From Hyphobacterium marinum (lineage in GTDB: Bacteria > Pseudomonadota > Alphaproteobacteria > Caulobacterales > Maricaulaceae), in the NCBI RefSeq assembly GCF_036330325.1, contig NZ_JAZDRO010000003.1, positions 248,001 to 312,000 on the forward strand: a stretch of 64,000 nt of DNA, read 5' to 3'. A program made the position numbers and the translations under genes. Position 1 is the stretch's first letter. Each line of letters starts with the position of its first letter. Below are positions 24,844 to 33,936 of the stretch, piece after piece. The notes beneath the pieces were generated by a model. The model made no database searches and had not been told where the DNA came from. It was given only the letters and a program-made list of their open reading frames with translations.

Positions 24844-25350
24844 TTACAGCCCCATGAAGTCGCGCTTGCCAAGCGGGACCCCGATCCGGCGCAAGATGGC
24901 GTAGGTCATGGAAGCGTGAAAACCGACATTCGGGATTATGGCGTTTGTGGCGTAGACGCCGCGCGGCAGCGTCATCGTCTGGTCACGGCCCGCCGGGAAG
25001 GTCACATCGCCGGCCGGATCGGCGTCAATGGCTGCCGTGTCGAGGCCTGAAATCACCTCCATCGCCTTCGTCAGGCGCGCCTGCAGCTCGGCAAAGCTGG
25101 TTTCCGTGTCGGGCAGGCTGACCGGATCGGTTCCGGCCAGGCGTGACAGGCCACGAATGCCGAAATCGGTCGCGATCTGCACCTGGCGCACCAGCGGGAA
25201 CATGTCGGCGGCGAGCCGCCAGTTCAGATACACCGACTCCTCGACGCCGTGCGCCTTGGCGTGTTCGGCGGCCGTGGCCAGCATGCCACCCATGGCGCGG
25301 TAGTACTGGCCGATCTGCGCCAGCGCGACGCCCGACGTTGTGTGAGACAT
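24844..25350 (-). CDS. DUF1993 family protein
   Basis: A 168-residue helical soluble protein with the DUF1993 pattern. It opens with tandem helices (QIGQYYRAMGGMLATAAEHA), then LAADMFPLVRQVQIATDFGIRGLSRLAG in pieces, and finishes with the GFHASMTYAILRRIGVPLGKRDFMG block. This is a DinB-like four-helix bundle with no established function. Transcribed alone, tail to tail with the AEC gene 5 bp away. Confidence 0.85.
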   Translation of the reverse strand: MSHTTSGVALAQIGQYYRAMGGMLATAAEHAKAHGVEESVYLNWRLAADMFPLVRQVQIATDFGIRGLSRLAGTDPVSLPDTETSFAELQARLTKAMEVISGLDTAAIDADPAGDVTFPAGRDQTMTLPRGVYATNAIIPNVGFHASMTYAILRRIGVPLGKRDFMGL

Positions 25351-25463
25351 GGAAAGTTCGCTCCCCGTGATTGATTGAGGCCGTCAGATAGGTATTCGCT
25401 CGCGCCTAAACGAGAGACCCGGTCCGAATTTCAGCCATGCAGCATTATCGAGACGCTACCAGC

Positions 25464-26381
25464 CTACAGGCAATGCCGGTCCCCGCGCCTTGCGATGCCA
25501 TAACCTGCCTCTTCCACCGCCCGACTTTCCGGACTGCCGGTAAAGCGGATCGGGTTGGTGTGGTTGACGTGGATGAACTGGATCTTCGCCCGCTCGATCA
25601 GCGGAAGGTGTGCGAACCGCTCCATCGAATGGGTGACGAAGGGATGCGGGAAACCGCTCATGTCGCGGCCCGGCATTTCGCCGTTGGCGTAGAAGGTCGC
25701 GTCGATGAAAACGAGATCAACTGATGCGATGAGTGCGTCGAGATCGACGCCTTCCGCCTCCCATTCTTCCCAGCTGTCGATGTCGGGGATGAAGATCGCA
25801 GAGCGGTTCGGCCCGTCGATGCGAAATCCGGCGACTTCTGAAAACTCCTGCCGGTGCGGAACGGTGAAGGTTCGCACCATGACGTCGTCGGTGATCCCGA
25901 ACCCGTCATCGGCCTCCGTCTCGCGCAGATCGATATTGCCATAGGTGACGAGCTGGCTCCACGGACCGTTGGTACGCAGGAACTCGGCCATGCGCGGCAG
26001 GGCAAAGACCGGCACGCCCTGCGCGCCCATGGACTCATGTCCGAGGAACATTAGCCCGGTGTAGTGACCGATATGCGCGTGGGTCAGGAAGACGCCGTCA
26101 AGCACCGGCCCCTCCCCGTCACCGGCCTCGATCGCGTCAAGATCACGGAACTGGGTGCGGATATCCGGTGTCGCCTCGAACAGGAAACGGGTGCGTGTGT
26201 CGTGATTGACGAGGCCCAGCGAAACCGTCAGGCGGCGCTCGCTGGCGTCCGTCCAGGCCGGGTCGGCATGTTGGCCCATCTGCGGTGAACCGCCATCCTG
26301 CGCGGTACCGAGAACGACGAGTTCGATGGGACAGGTTTCCGGCGAAGTCGCGAGCAGCAGGCTGGCCAGTATCGAAATCAT
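25464..26381 (-). CDS. Secreted PqqB-like metallo-beta-lactamase-fold hydrolase
   Basis: A 305-residue exported protein with a short signal segment (about 1-13). The N-terminal strand VVLGTAQDGGSPQ is the hallmark of PqqB-related proteins. The metal motif reads THAHIGH, with H101, H103 and H106, where most of the fold has HxHxDH. Later histidines are in VPHRQEF, HPFVTHSMERF and IHVNHTNP. The Asp of the second metal site is therefore Gly, so binding of one metal or altered chemistry is likely. True PqqB works in PQQ synthesis, but no other pqq gene is here. It starts directly after the stop of the acetyltransferase gene. Confidence 0.8.
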   Translation of the reverse strand: MISILASLLLATSPETCPIELVVLGTAQDGGSPQMGQHADPAWTDASERRLTVSLGLVNHDTRTRFLFEATPDIRTQFRDLDAIEAGDGEGPVLDGVFLTHAHIGHYTGLMFLGHESMGAQGVPVFALPRMAEFLRTNGPWSQLVTYGNIDLRETEADDGFGITDDVMVRTFTVPHRQEFSEVAGFRIDGPNRSAIFIPDIDSWEEWEAEGVDLDALIASVDLVFIDATFYANGEMPGRDMSGFPHPFVTHSMERFAHLPLIERAKIQFIHVNHTNPIRFTGSPESRAVEEAGYGIARRGDRHCL

Positions 26382-26888
26382 CTATTCCACCCCCACGCGG
26401 TCGCTACGGCGTTCCATCAGGACGACATCGCGCCACTGGCCCGCCATCGGCCCGTGCCGCATCTTGCCGACGCGGGCCTGCCGGCCCAGCCGACGATAGC
26501 CGCACGCTTCATGTAAAGCGATGGAGGCCACGTTCTCCGGAAAAATACCGGCGTTGAGAGTCCAGTAGCCCTCCGCCTCGCTGGCTTCGATAAGGGCGGT
26601 CAGCAATGCCCTGCCGACGCCCTTCCGCCGTGCGGCTTCGCCGACATAGATCGTGCTTTCCCCGACCCCGGCATAGCAACAACGCGAGGAAACGCCCGAC
26701 ATGACCGCCCAGGCTTCGACCCGACCATCGATCTCGGCGACGAGGCGCGGCGTTTTCAGCCTCGCCCGGTCGAACCCGTCCCAGTCAGGTGTTTCGGTCT
26801 CGAAGGTGGCATGACCGGTGGCGATACCCTCGGCATAGACGCGCAGCACATCGGGCGCGTCGGCCTGCGCCATAGGACGTATCTTCAC
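26382..26888 (-). CDS. Phosphinothricin/methionine-sulfoximine-type N-acetyltransferase
   Basis: A 168-residue GNAT of the PAT/MddA subgroup. It has IRPMAQADAPDVLRVYAEGI, the substrate-loop TFETETPDWD and the CoA loop VGEAARRKGVGRALLTALIE. The ending NAGIFPENVASIALHEACGYR and GKMRHG are typical. Members acetylate methionine sulfone or sulfoximine and related amino acids. The start is GTG at 26888, preceded by GGGGAGG. Its stop abuts the start of the PqqB-like gene, indicating one transcript. Confidence 0.88.
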   Translation of the reverse strand: MKIRPMAQADAPDVLRVYAEGIATGHATFETETPDWDGFDRARLKTPRLVAEIDGRVEAWAVMSGVSSRCCYAGVGESTIYVGEAARRKGVGRALLTALIEASEAEGYWTLNAGIFPENVASIALHEACGYRRLGRQARVGKMRHGPMAGQWRDVVLMERRSDRVGVE

Positions 26889-26974
26889 CGCACCGGCCTC
26901 CCCTTCCGCTCGCCTCGCATCTTGCCCGAGTCGCGCGCCCGCCGTATACCGCCGAAAATCGTCAGGACGTTTGA

Positions 26975-27943
26975 ATGACGCGCGCCGAATTCAGCTACGA
27001 CTTTCCCCACCGGCGGCTAATCTCCATTGCCGATCTCAACCCTCTGGATGTCGACATTCTGTTCGACCGGGCCGAGCACTGGCTGGAGGTTTGCCGCACA
27101 CCGGCGAAAAAGGCCGACGCACTGCGCGGCCTGACGCAGATCAACCTCTTCTTCGAGCCGTCCACACGGACGCAGGCCTCGTTCGAGATCGCCGGAAAAC
27201 GCCTTGGCGCGGACGTGGTGAATTTCTCCGCGGCCTCCTCCTCGACCAGCAAGGGCGAGACCCTGCTGGATACGGTGAAGACACTGGCGGCGATGAACCC
27301 CGACCTACTGGTCGTACGCCACAAGGCCTGCGGCGCGGCGGCTTTCGTCTCTGATGCCACTGGTATTGCCGTGGTCAATGCCGGGGACGGCATGAATGAA
27401 CACCCGACGCAGGCGCTTCTGGACGCCTTCACGCTGACCCAGCGTCTCGGGCCCCTGGGCGGACGGCGGGTGTTGATCGTTGGCGATGTGCTCCACTCAC
27501 GTGTCGCGCGGTCTGGCGTCCAGCTCCTCAACCTGCTCGGGGCCGAAGTGCGGCTCTGCGCCCCGCCCACCCTGCTCCCGCTTGATGCCGACCGCTGGGG
27601 TGCCGAAGTCTTCCACGATCTCGACGACGCGCTCGACGGATGCGATGCGGTCATGGCGCTGCGCCTGCAACAGGAGCGGATGATGGCGGGCTATATCCCC
27701 TCCCTGCGCGAGTATTTCCATTTCTACGGCCTAACAGCCCGGCGGCTCGAAGCCGCCTCGCCCGGCGCGCTGGTCCTGCACCCCGGACCGATGAATCGTG
27801 GCGTGGAGATCGACGGCGCGCTCGCCGATGACGAAGAGCGCAGTCTCGTCCTTGATCAGGTCGAAGCCGGTGTCGCCATGCGCATGGCGGTGCTGGAAGC
27901 CATCGGCACGCTGGCCCGCAAGAACGAGGAGCGCCGCCAATGA
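26975..27943 (+). CDS. pyrB: Aspartate carbamoyltransferase catalytic subunit
   Basis: A 322-residue ATCase. The carbamoyl-phosphate loop is FEPSTRTQASFE, the 80s-loop equivalent SSSTSKGETLLDT, the aspartate-binding region HPTQALLDAFT, and HPGPMNRG is near the end. It makes carbamoyl-aspartate in pyrimidine synthesis. No pyrI regulatory subunit is present; instead it overlaps an inactive dihydroorotase-like gene (ATGA), the arrangement of ATCases that form dodecamers with a pseudo-DHOase. AGGA lies 8 nt before the ATG. Confidence 0.95.
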   Translation: MTRAEFSYDFPHRRLISIADLNPLDVDILFDRAEHWLEVCRTPAKKADALRGLTQINLFFEPSTRTQASFEIAGKRLGADVVNFSAASSSTSKGETLLDTVKTLAAMNPDLLVVRHKACGAAAFVSDATGIAVVNAGDGMNEHPTQALLDAFTLTQRLGPLGGRRVLIVGDVLHSRVARSGVQLLNLLGAEVRLCAPPTLLPLDADRWGAEVFHDLDDALDGCDAVMALRLQQERMMAGYIPSLREYFHFYGLTARRLEAASPGALVLHPGPMNRGVEIDGALADDEERSLVLDQVEAGVAMRMAVLEAIGTLARKNEERRQ

Positions 27944-29241
27944 GCCGGGCTTTCGCCATCCTGAATGCCCGCCTCGTTGATCCGGCGAGCGGACGCGACG
28001 AAGCCGGCGGCCTCCTGGTCGAGAATGGCCGCATCGTTGACATCGGTCCCGCCGTGCGCGGCTCACACCTCACCGATGACGGTTTCGACGGCGAGCTGAT
28101 CGACGCGAAAGGCGCGATCCTCGCGCCAGCACTCATCGACCTGCGTGCGGCGATAGAACCGGCCTTTACCCCCGGCGGGGAGACGCTCGATACGCTCTGC
28201 GCTGCGGCCGCAGCGGGCGGGATCGGCACGCTGGTCGTCGCGCCGAATGCAAGCTTGCCGCTCGATACGCCCGAAGGCCTTCGCGCCCTGCGTCACGACT
28301 TCCGGCCGCAGCGCCTGCGCCTCCACGCCGCTGGGGGAGCCACGCGCAACCTTGCCGGCGAGGCGATGAGCGAGATCGGCCTGATGGGCGATGCCGGCGC
28401 GCTCTATGTCTCGCAGGGCGACGGCGCAATCGCCGACGCCGGCGCGCTGCGCAGCCTCCTCGCCTATGCCAGCGGTTTTGAGACCTGGGTGGCGCTGCGC
28501 CCGTGCGACGCAACACTGGGCGCGGACGCGGCGGCCAGCGAAAGCGAATGGGCGGCGCGCCTCGGTCTTGCCGCTGAACCAGCCATCGCCGAACGCATGG
28601 CCATCGACCGGTTCGCGGCGCTCGCCGAAATGACCGGCGGACGCGTCATCATTGACCGGCTCTCCACCGAGGAAGGGTGCGAAGCCCTCTCCCGTGCCCG
28701 GCGCAAAGGGTTGGAGATTGGCGCGATGGCGTCCATCGCTCATCTGTCCCTCAACGACGTCGACGCTGCTGACCTTTCCGGCACCAAACGCCTGACCCCG
28801 CCGCTACGCGCTGAAAGCGACCGGCAGGCCATGGTCGAGGCAATCCGCTCCGGGCTTGTCGATGCCGTTGTCAGCGACCACCGGCCCCTGCCCGCCGACG
28901 CCAAGGCCCGCCCCTTCGGCGATGCAGTGCCGGGTTCAACAGGCGTTGAAACCCTGCTCGGCGCCCTGCTGGGTCTCGTCCATGATGGTCAGCTCGAGCT
29001 GATCGACACACTGCGCGCCGTGACCTCCGGCCCCGCCGACCTGCTCGGTCTGCCGCAAGGACGGCTTGCGGTCGGCGCACCGGCCGACCTTGCCCTCATC
29101 GACGGCGATGCGCCCTGGGTCGCGCATGCGCAGGACGGACGTTCGGTCCGGCGCAACTCGGTCTTTGAGGGGCGGCGATTCCAGGGCCGGGTCTTGCAGC
29201 TTTTCGTCAAAGGCGCGATGGTGTTTGCGCAAGACAATTAG
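27940..29241 (+). CDS. pyrC: Dihydroorotase-like protein lacking metal ligands (pseudo-DHOase)
   Basis: A 433-residue amidohydrolase-fold protein. The usual DxHxH metal motif after the first strand is replaced by LIDLRAAIEP, with no histidines. The position of the later metal histidine reads IIDRLST instead of VxHxST. Late elements are kept (VSDHRPLPADAK, TSGPADLLGL), so the fold is intact but zinc chemistry is unlikely. In Pseudomonas a similar pseudo-DHOase (PyrC') is needed to assemble ATCase, and pyrB-linked copies in alphaproteobacteria share this loss (from memory). The active dihydroorotase should be encoded elsewhere. Confidence 0.85.
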   Translation: MSRAFAILNARLVDPASGRDEAGGLLVENGRIVDIGPAVRGSHLTDDGFDGELIDAKGAILAPALIDLRAAIEPAFTPGGETLDTLCAAAAAGGIGTLVVAPNASLPLDTPEGLRALRHDFRPQRLRLHAAGGATRNLAGEAMSEIGLMGDAGALYVSQGDGAIADAGALRSLLAYASGFETWVALRPCDATLGADAAASESEWAARLGLAAEPAIAERMAIDRFAALAEMTGGRVIIDRLSTEEGCEALSRARRKGLEIGAMASIAHLSLNDVDAADLSGTKRLTPPLRAESDRQAMVEAIRSGLVDAVVSDHRPLPADAKARPFGDAVPGSTGVETLLGALLGLVHDGQLELIDTLRAVTSGPADLLGLPQGRLAVGAPADLALIDGDAPWVAHAQDGRSVRRNSVFEGRRFQGRVLQLFVKGAMVFAQDN

Positions 29242-29256
29242 AGGTCGAGTATTGAC

Positions 29257-29862
29257 ATGACGATGTGGAGTGCCATCGCCTTCGCCATGGCCGCCTTTGG
29301 CGGCTACCTGCTCGGCTCGATTCCCTTCGGCCTGGTGCTGACCCGCATGGCGGGCCTCGGCGACATTCGCGAGATCGGCTCGAAGAATATTGGTGCCACG
29401 AATGTCCTGCGCACCGGCCGCAAGGATCTGGCCGCTGCCACGCTCGTTCTCGATGCCGCCAAGGCCGGGATTGCGGCGCTGATATTCTGGTGGCTGCTCG
29501 GCTACGAGGCAGGGCTTGTTGCAGGCGGTGCGGCCTTCCTCGGCCATTGCTTCCCCGTCTGGTTGAATTTCAAGGGCGGCAAGGGCGTCGCCACCTTCTT
29601 CGGAACGATCCTCGCCGTCGCCTGGCCGGTCGGTGTGCTCGCGGCCCTCGTCTGGATCGGCATGGCGCTCCTGATGCGCATGTCGTCCCTGAGCGCGCTC
29701 GTCGCGGCCGCAGCGGCCCCCGTCATCGCCTATGCGTTCGACAAGCCGGGCGTTGCCCTGCTGTCCCTCTTCCTGGCTGTCCTCATCTATTGGCGGCACC
29801 GCGCCAATATCGCGCGCATCCTCGCTGGCGAAGAGCCGCGCATCGGCAGAAAGCCGGCTTGA
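29257..29862 (+). CDS. plsY: Acyl-phosphate:glycerol-3-phosphate acyltransferase
   Basis: A 201-residue inner-membrane enzyme with five to seven helices and the three conserved PlsY motifs. These are GSIPFGLVLTR, GSKNIGATNVLRTGRK and HCFPVWLNFKGGKGVAT. It makes lysophosphatidate, the first acylation in phospholipid synthesis. The start at 29257 is favoured by family length; an ATG 6 nt further on is possible. Its stop is embedded in the TTGA start of dprA. The pyr-plsY-dprA order is a conserved alphaproteobacterial arrangement. Confidence 0.95.
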   Translation: MTMWSAIAFAMAAFGGYLLGSIPFGLVLTRMAGLGDIREIGSKNIGATNVLRTGRKDLAAATLVLDAAKAGIAALIFWWLLGYEAGLVAGGAAFLGHCFPVWLNFKGGKGVATFFGTILAVAWPVGVLAALVWIGMALLMRMSSLSALVAAAAAPVIAYAFDKPGVALLSLFLAVLIYWRHRANIARILAGEEPRIGRKPA

Positions 29863-30989
29863 ACCGCGAGGCGCTCAGCCCGTCCGAACGGACCGCCTGG
29901 CTGCGCCTCGCCCGCACGCCGCAAGTCGGGCCGGTCACGTTTGCCAAACTGATCGCGCGTTTCGGTACTGCCTCTGAAGCCCTCGACGCCCTGCCTGATC
30001 TCGCGCGGCGAGGCGGTCGTTCGACTCCTCTGACCTCACCGTCCCGCGAGGAGGCCGAAGCCGAACTCGAGGCCACTGAAGAGATCGGCGGGAAAATCCT
30101 GATGGCCTGCGAGCCGGACTATCCGGCGCGCCTTGCCGAGATCGACCCGCCCCCGCCCGTCATTTCGGTGATGGGCCCCCTCAATCCGAACGAACGGACG
30201 AGCTGCGCCATTGTCGGTGCCCGCAATGCCTCGGCCGTCGGCGTGCGCTTTGCGCGGGAACTGGCGCAGGGCCTCGCCGACGCCGGGGTGATCGTCGTCT
30301 CCGGTCTGGCGCGCGGGATCGATGGCGCGGCCCATAACGGTTCACTGAATGGCGGGACGATCGCCGTGCTCGCTGGCGGCATTGATCATATCTATCCGCC
30401 TGAACATGCCGAGTTGCATCGCGAGATCGCCCGGCGCGGCCTGATTGTCAGCGAGTCGCGCCTCGGCATGTCACCGACCGCGCGCGATTTCCCGCGCCGC
30501 AACCGGCTGATCTCGGGTCTGTCACTCGGCACCGTGGTGGTTGAAGCGGCGATGCGGTCCGGCTCGCTGATCACCGCGCGGCTGGCCGCCGAACAGGGAC
30601 GCGAGGTGATGGCGGTTCCCGGCTCACCGCTCGATCCGCGCGCCAAGGGCTCCAACCGGCTCATCCGCGACGGCGCGGCGCTGGTCGAAGGTGTCGACGA
30701 TGTTCTCGACATCCTGGGTGGTCTCCGCCGGGACGCCGCCGAGCCGTCTCCCCCGCCTTACAGCCCGGATCCGGACCTCGCCGGAATTGCAGACGACGAT
30801 ATCGACAACATCCGCGAGCGCATCGCCGACCTCCTGTCGCCGTCACCGGTCTCGGCGGACGAGTTGTCCCGGCAAACCGGCGCGCCGGCCGGCTTGGTCA
30901 TGGCGGCTTTACTGGAACTAGAACTGGCGGGCCGGGCCGAAGTTGCGCCGGGCGGGCAGGTCCGCGCGGCCTATCCCGACCCGTCCTGA
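29859..30989 (+). CDS. dprA: DNA-processing protein A
   Basis: A 376-residue DprA/Smf. It has an N-terminal SAM/HhH-like part (LRLARTPQVGPVTFAKLIARFG in pieces), then the Rossmann-like core with CAIVGARNAS, VVSGLARGIDGAAH, GGIDHIYPPEH and FPRRNRLISGLS. The C-terminal winged-helix (DML1-like) domain is about residues 310-376. It loads RecA onto incoming single-stranded DNA in transformation. The start is TTG at 29859, overlapping the plsY stop as TTGA; the frame is open far upstream, but that part is plsY out of frame. The last 19 nt overlap a small gene on the other strand. Confidence 0.92.
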   Translation: MNREALSPSERTAWLRLARTPQVGPVTFAKLIARFGTASEALDALPDLARRGGRSTPLTSPSREEAEAELEATEEIGGKILMACEPDYPARLAEIDPPPPVISVMGPLNPNERTSCAIVGARNASAVGVRFARELAQGLADAGVIVVSGLARGIDGAAHNGSLNGGTIAVLAGGIDHIYPPEHAELHREIARRGLIVSESRLGMSPTARDFPRRNRLISGLSLGTVVVEAAMRSGSLITARLAAEQGREVMAVPGSPLDPRAKGSNRLIRDGAALVEGVDDVLDILGGLRRDAAEPSPPPYSPDPDLAGIADDDIDNIRERIADLLSPSPVSADELSRQTGAPAGLVMAALLELELAGRAEVAPGGQVRAAYPDPS

Positions 30990-31180
30990 CTTTCGCGGTG
31001 CCGGGCTTCCAGCTGTACGACGGATATCGCCGCAGCAATAAGGACGCTGGACCGGTACAGACCGGCCTCGCGGGACAGGGTGGAGAGGTTCTCAAGAAGA
31101 TCGGCGACAAAGTCCGCCGTGTCCTTGCCGCCATTGCCGCGCATGGCGGCGAAGCCCGCCCCGTGATCCATTTCCCGCAC
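30971..31180 (-). CDS. Small helical protein convergent with dprA
   Basis: A 69-residue protein. It has a central helical segment with regular charge spacing (DTADFVADLLENLSTLSREA, then SSVLIAAAISVVQLEARHRE), which is the kind of pattern conserved small proteins show. GTG at 31180 has GGGGGGA seven nt upstream; ATG at 31171 lacks spacing for a ribosome site. It overlaps the dprA 3' end by 19 nt. I do not recognise a family. Confidence 0.5.
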   Translation of the reverse strand: MREMDHGAGFAAMRGNGGKDTADFVADLLENLSTLSREAGLYRSSVLIAAAISVVQLEARHRESQDGSG

Positions 31181-31336
31181 CTGCGAATCCCCCCGAAGCC
31201 AATCAACCTATAGGGGTATTTGTACGCAGGGCTTTTTCAAATTGCAAGGCAGGCGCGAGTTGACAGAGTCGAGGGCCTCCCCCACGTTCCCGCGCCAAAT
31301 TCGAATGCCAGTCATCCCCACGAATCCGGACCTTCC

Positions 31337-33913
31337 ATGAACGTCGTCGTTGTCGAGTCGCCTGCCAAAGCCAAGACCATCAACAAGTATCTCGGGGGCG
31401 ATTTCGAGGTGCTGGCGAGTTTCGGCCACGTCCGCGACTTGCCGCCCAAGGACGGTTCGGTCCGTCCCGACGACGACTTTGCCATGGACTGGGAAGTCGA
31501 TGCCGCCTCGGCCAAGCGGGTCAAGGCGATTGCTGACGCTGTTAAAGGGGCCGACCGGCTGATTCTAGCGACTGACCCGGATCGCGAGGGTGAGGCGATT
31601 TCCTGGCATTTGCTCGAAGCGCTGACCAAGCGCCGCGTCCTGAAGGACGTGCGGGTGGAACGCGTCGCCTTCAACGCCATCACAAAGCAGGCCGTCGATG
31701 AGGCCATGCGCCATCCGCGCGCCATCGACATGGAACTGGTCGATGCCTATCTCGCCCGCCGGGCCCTCGACTATCTCGTTGGATTCACGCTCTCTCCCGT
31801 TCTCTGGCGCAAACTGCCCGGTGCCCGTTCGGCCGGCCGGGTCCAGTCGGTCGCCCTGCGCTTGATCTGCGAGCGCGAGCTCGAGATCGAGAAATTCCGC
31901 CCGCAGGAATACTGGTCGGTTGATGCCGACATCGTCTCGGGCGGTTCGGACCCCTTTCGCGCCCGCCTCACCCGCTTCCGGGGCGAGAAGGTCGAGAAGC
32001 TCTCCATCGGTGACCGCGACACGGCGACCGCCGCAGCCGACGCGATCAAGGCCGCCAGCCTGTCGATCAGCGCCGTCGAGGCCAAGCCTGCCAAACGCCA
32101 CCCCTACGCTCCCTTCACGACCTCGACCCTGCAACAGGAAGCCGCCCGCAAGCTCGGTTTCAATGCCCAGCGCACGATGCGGACCGCCCAGAAGCTCTAT
32201 GAGGGTGTGAATATCGGCGGCGAGACGGTGGGTCTCATTACCTATATGCGGACCGACGGTGTCGACATGGCCCCGGAGGCCATCAGCCAGGTCCGCGACG
32301 TGATCGGGCGCGATTTCGGCTCCCTCTACAAGCCCGCCTCGCCGCGAATCTACAAGTCGAAGCAACGCAACGCCCAGGAAGCGCACGAAGCGATCCGCCC
32401 GACCGATTTCGCCCGCGCGCCGAAGGACCTTCGCCTCGATGAAGACCAGGCCCGGCTCTACGAGCTGATCTGGAAACGCGCCGTGGCCAGCCAGATGGAA
32501 AGCGCGCGGTTTGAACGGACCACGATTGATCTGTCTGACGCCAGCGGCGATCTCGCGCTGCGCGCGACCGGTTCGGTCCTGTTGTTCGACGGTTTCCTGA
32601 CGCTTTACCAGGAAGGCACGGACGACACCGAGGACGAAGGCGAAAACCGCCTGCCGAAAGTCACGCAAGGCGCTGGTGCCGAGGCGAAGAAGACCCATGC
32701 CGACCAGCATTTCACCCAGCCGCCGCCGCGCTTCTCCGAAGCCTCGCTGGTCAAGCGGATGGAAGAGCTCGGCATTGGCCGCCCCTCGACCTATGCCTCG
32801 ACGCTGACCGTGCTGCGCGACCGCGACTATGTGCGCATGGAGAAGAACCGCTTTGTCCCCGAGGACAAGGGCCGGGTTGTCATCGCCTTCCTGGAGAATT
32901 TCTTCTCCAAATATGTCGAGTACGACTTTACCGCCGACCTGGAAGACCAGCTCGACCGGGTCTCTGCCGGCAAGCTCGACTGGAAACAGCTTCTGCGCGA
33001 TTTCTGGACCGAATTCTCGTCCGCAGTCGAGGGCATTGGCGAGCTGCGTATCGGCGCTGTGCTGGATGCGCTGAACGAGGCGCTCGCGCCGCATATCTTC
33101 CCGGAAAAGGAAGACGGCTCAGACCCGCGCCTCTGCCCCTCCTGCAATGAAGGCCGCCTCAGCCTGCGGCTGGGCAAGTATGGGGCCTTCCTGGGCTGCT
33201 CGAACTACCCGGACTGCAAATTCACCCGCCAGTTGGGCGCGACCGACGAGGACGCCGAAGCCGCGGGCGACGGAGATCTCGGCACCGATCCGGAGAGCGG
33301 CGAAACCGTCTACCTGAAGGACGGGCGCTTCGGCACCTATGTAGAAATGGCCGTTGCGGGCGAGGACAAACCAAAACGCTCCTCCTTGCCCAAGGGCTGG
33401 TCGAAGGCGGACATGACGCTGGAAAAAGCGCTCAAACTGCTCACCCTGCCCCGCCCTGTCGGACCGCATCCCGAAGACGGTGAAATCATCGAGGCGGGCC
33501 TGGGGCGCTACGGTCCCTTCGTGCGGCATGGCAAGCTGTATGCGAACCTGCCAAGCATCGACGAAGTCTTCGAAATCGGCCTCAATCGGGCTGTGTCCGT
33601 TCTTGAGGACAAGAAGAACAATCCGCGCGGCAACGGCCCGACGGCGCTGAAAGATCTCGGTGAGCATGACGGTTCGCCGGTGAAGGTCATGAATGGCCGC
33701 TATGGGCCTTACGTGAAATACAAGTCGGTCAACGCCACTTTGCCCAAGGGAACCGAGCCGGAATCGGTTACGTTGGAACAGGCGATGGAGCTTGTCGCCG
33801 CCAAACAGGCCAAGGGCGGCAAGAAGAAGCCCGCAGCGAAGAAGAAAGCTGCGCCGAAGAAGAAGGCACCGGCCCAGAAGAAAACGGCCAAAGCTGCCAA
33901 GGCCAAGGACTAG
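31337..33913 (+). CDS. topA: DNA topoisomerase I
   Basis: An 858-residue type IA topoisomerase. It has an N-terminal TOPRIM domain (VVVESPAKAKTI; DPDREGEAISWHL). The catalytic tyrosine is Y303 in ITYMRTDG. Conserved QEAHEAIRPTD and SYASTLTVL-like segments follow. One zinc ribbon (CPSCNEGRL, CSNYPDCKF) is seen at about 595-630, then topoisomerase C-terminal repeats (GRFGTYVE, GRYGPFVRHG, GRYGPYVKY). A Lys/Ala-rich tail (about 830-858) is histone H1-like. It relaxes negative supercoils. ATG at 31337 gives the family N-terminus; an earlier frame start at 31220 is unsupported. Confidence 0.97.
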   Translation: MNVVVVESPAKAKTINKYLGGDFEVLASFGHVRDLPPKDGSVRPDDDFAMDWEVDAASAKRVKAIADAVKGADRLILATDPDREGEAISWHLLEALTKRRVLKDVRVERVAFNAITKQAVDEAMRHPRAIDMELVDAYLARRALDYLVGFTLSPVLWRKLPGARSAGRVQSVALRLICERELEIEKFRPQEYWSVDADIVSGGSDPFRARLTRFRGEKVEKLSIGDRDTATAAADAIKAASLSISAVEAKPAKRHPYAPFTTSTLQQEAARKLGFNAQRTMRTAQKLYEGVNIGGETVGLITYMRTDGVDMAPEAISQVRDVIGRDFGSLYKPASPRIYKSKQRNAQEAHEAIRPTDFARAPKDLRLDEDQARLYELIWKRAVASQMESARFERTTIDLSDASGDLALRATGSVLLFDGFLTLYQEGTDDTEDEGENRLPKVTQGAGAEAKKTHADQHFTQPPPRFSEASLVKRMEELGIGRPSTYASTLTVLRDRDYVRMEKNRFVPEDKGRVVIAFLENFFSKYVEYDFTADLEDQLDRVSAGKLDWKQLLRDFWTEFSSAVEGIGELRIGAVLDALNEALAPHIFPEKEDGSDPRLCPSCNEGRLSLRLGKYGAFLGCSNYPDCKFTRQLGATDEDAEAAGDGDLGTDPESGETVYLKDGRFGTYVEMAVAGEDKPKRSSLPKGWSKADMTLEKALKLLTLPRPVGPHPEDGEIIEAGLGRYGPFVRHGKLYANLPSIDEVFEIGLNRAVSVLEDKKNNPRGNGPTALKDLGEHDGSPVKVMNGRYGPYVKYKSVNATLPKGTEPESVTLEQAMELVAAKQAKGGKKKPAAKKKAAPKKKAPAQKKTAKAAKAKD

Positions 33914-33936
33914 CGGCGGCCCCTTGAGAGGACAGT

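Noticed and set aside
29265..29858. Long N-terminal extension in frame with dprA
   Set aside because: It overlaps plsY in another frame and is Arg/Pro-rich; DprA homology begins at the TTG at 29859.
31565..33094. 509-codon minus-strand open frame
   Set aside because: Antisense to topA, with composition typical of a shadow frame and no domain signature.
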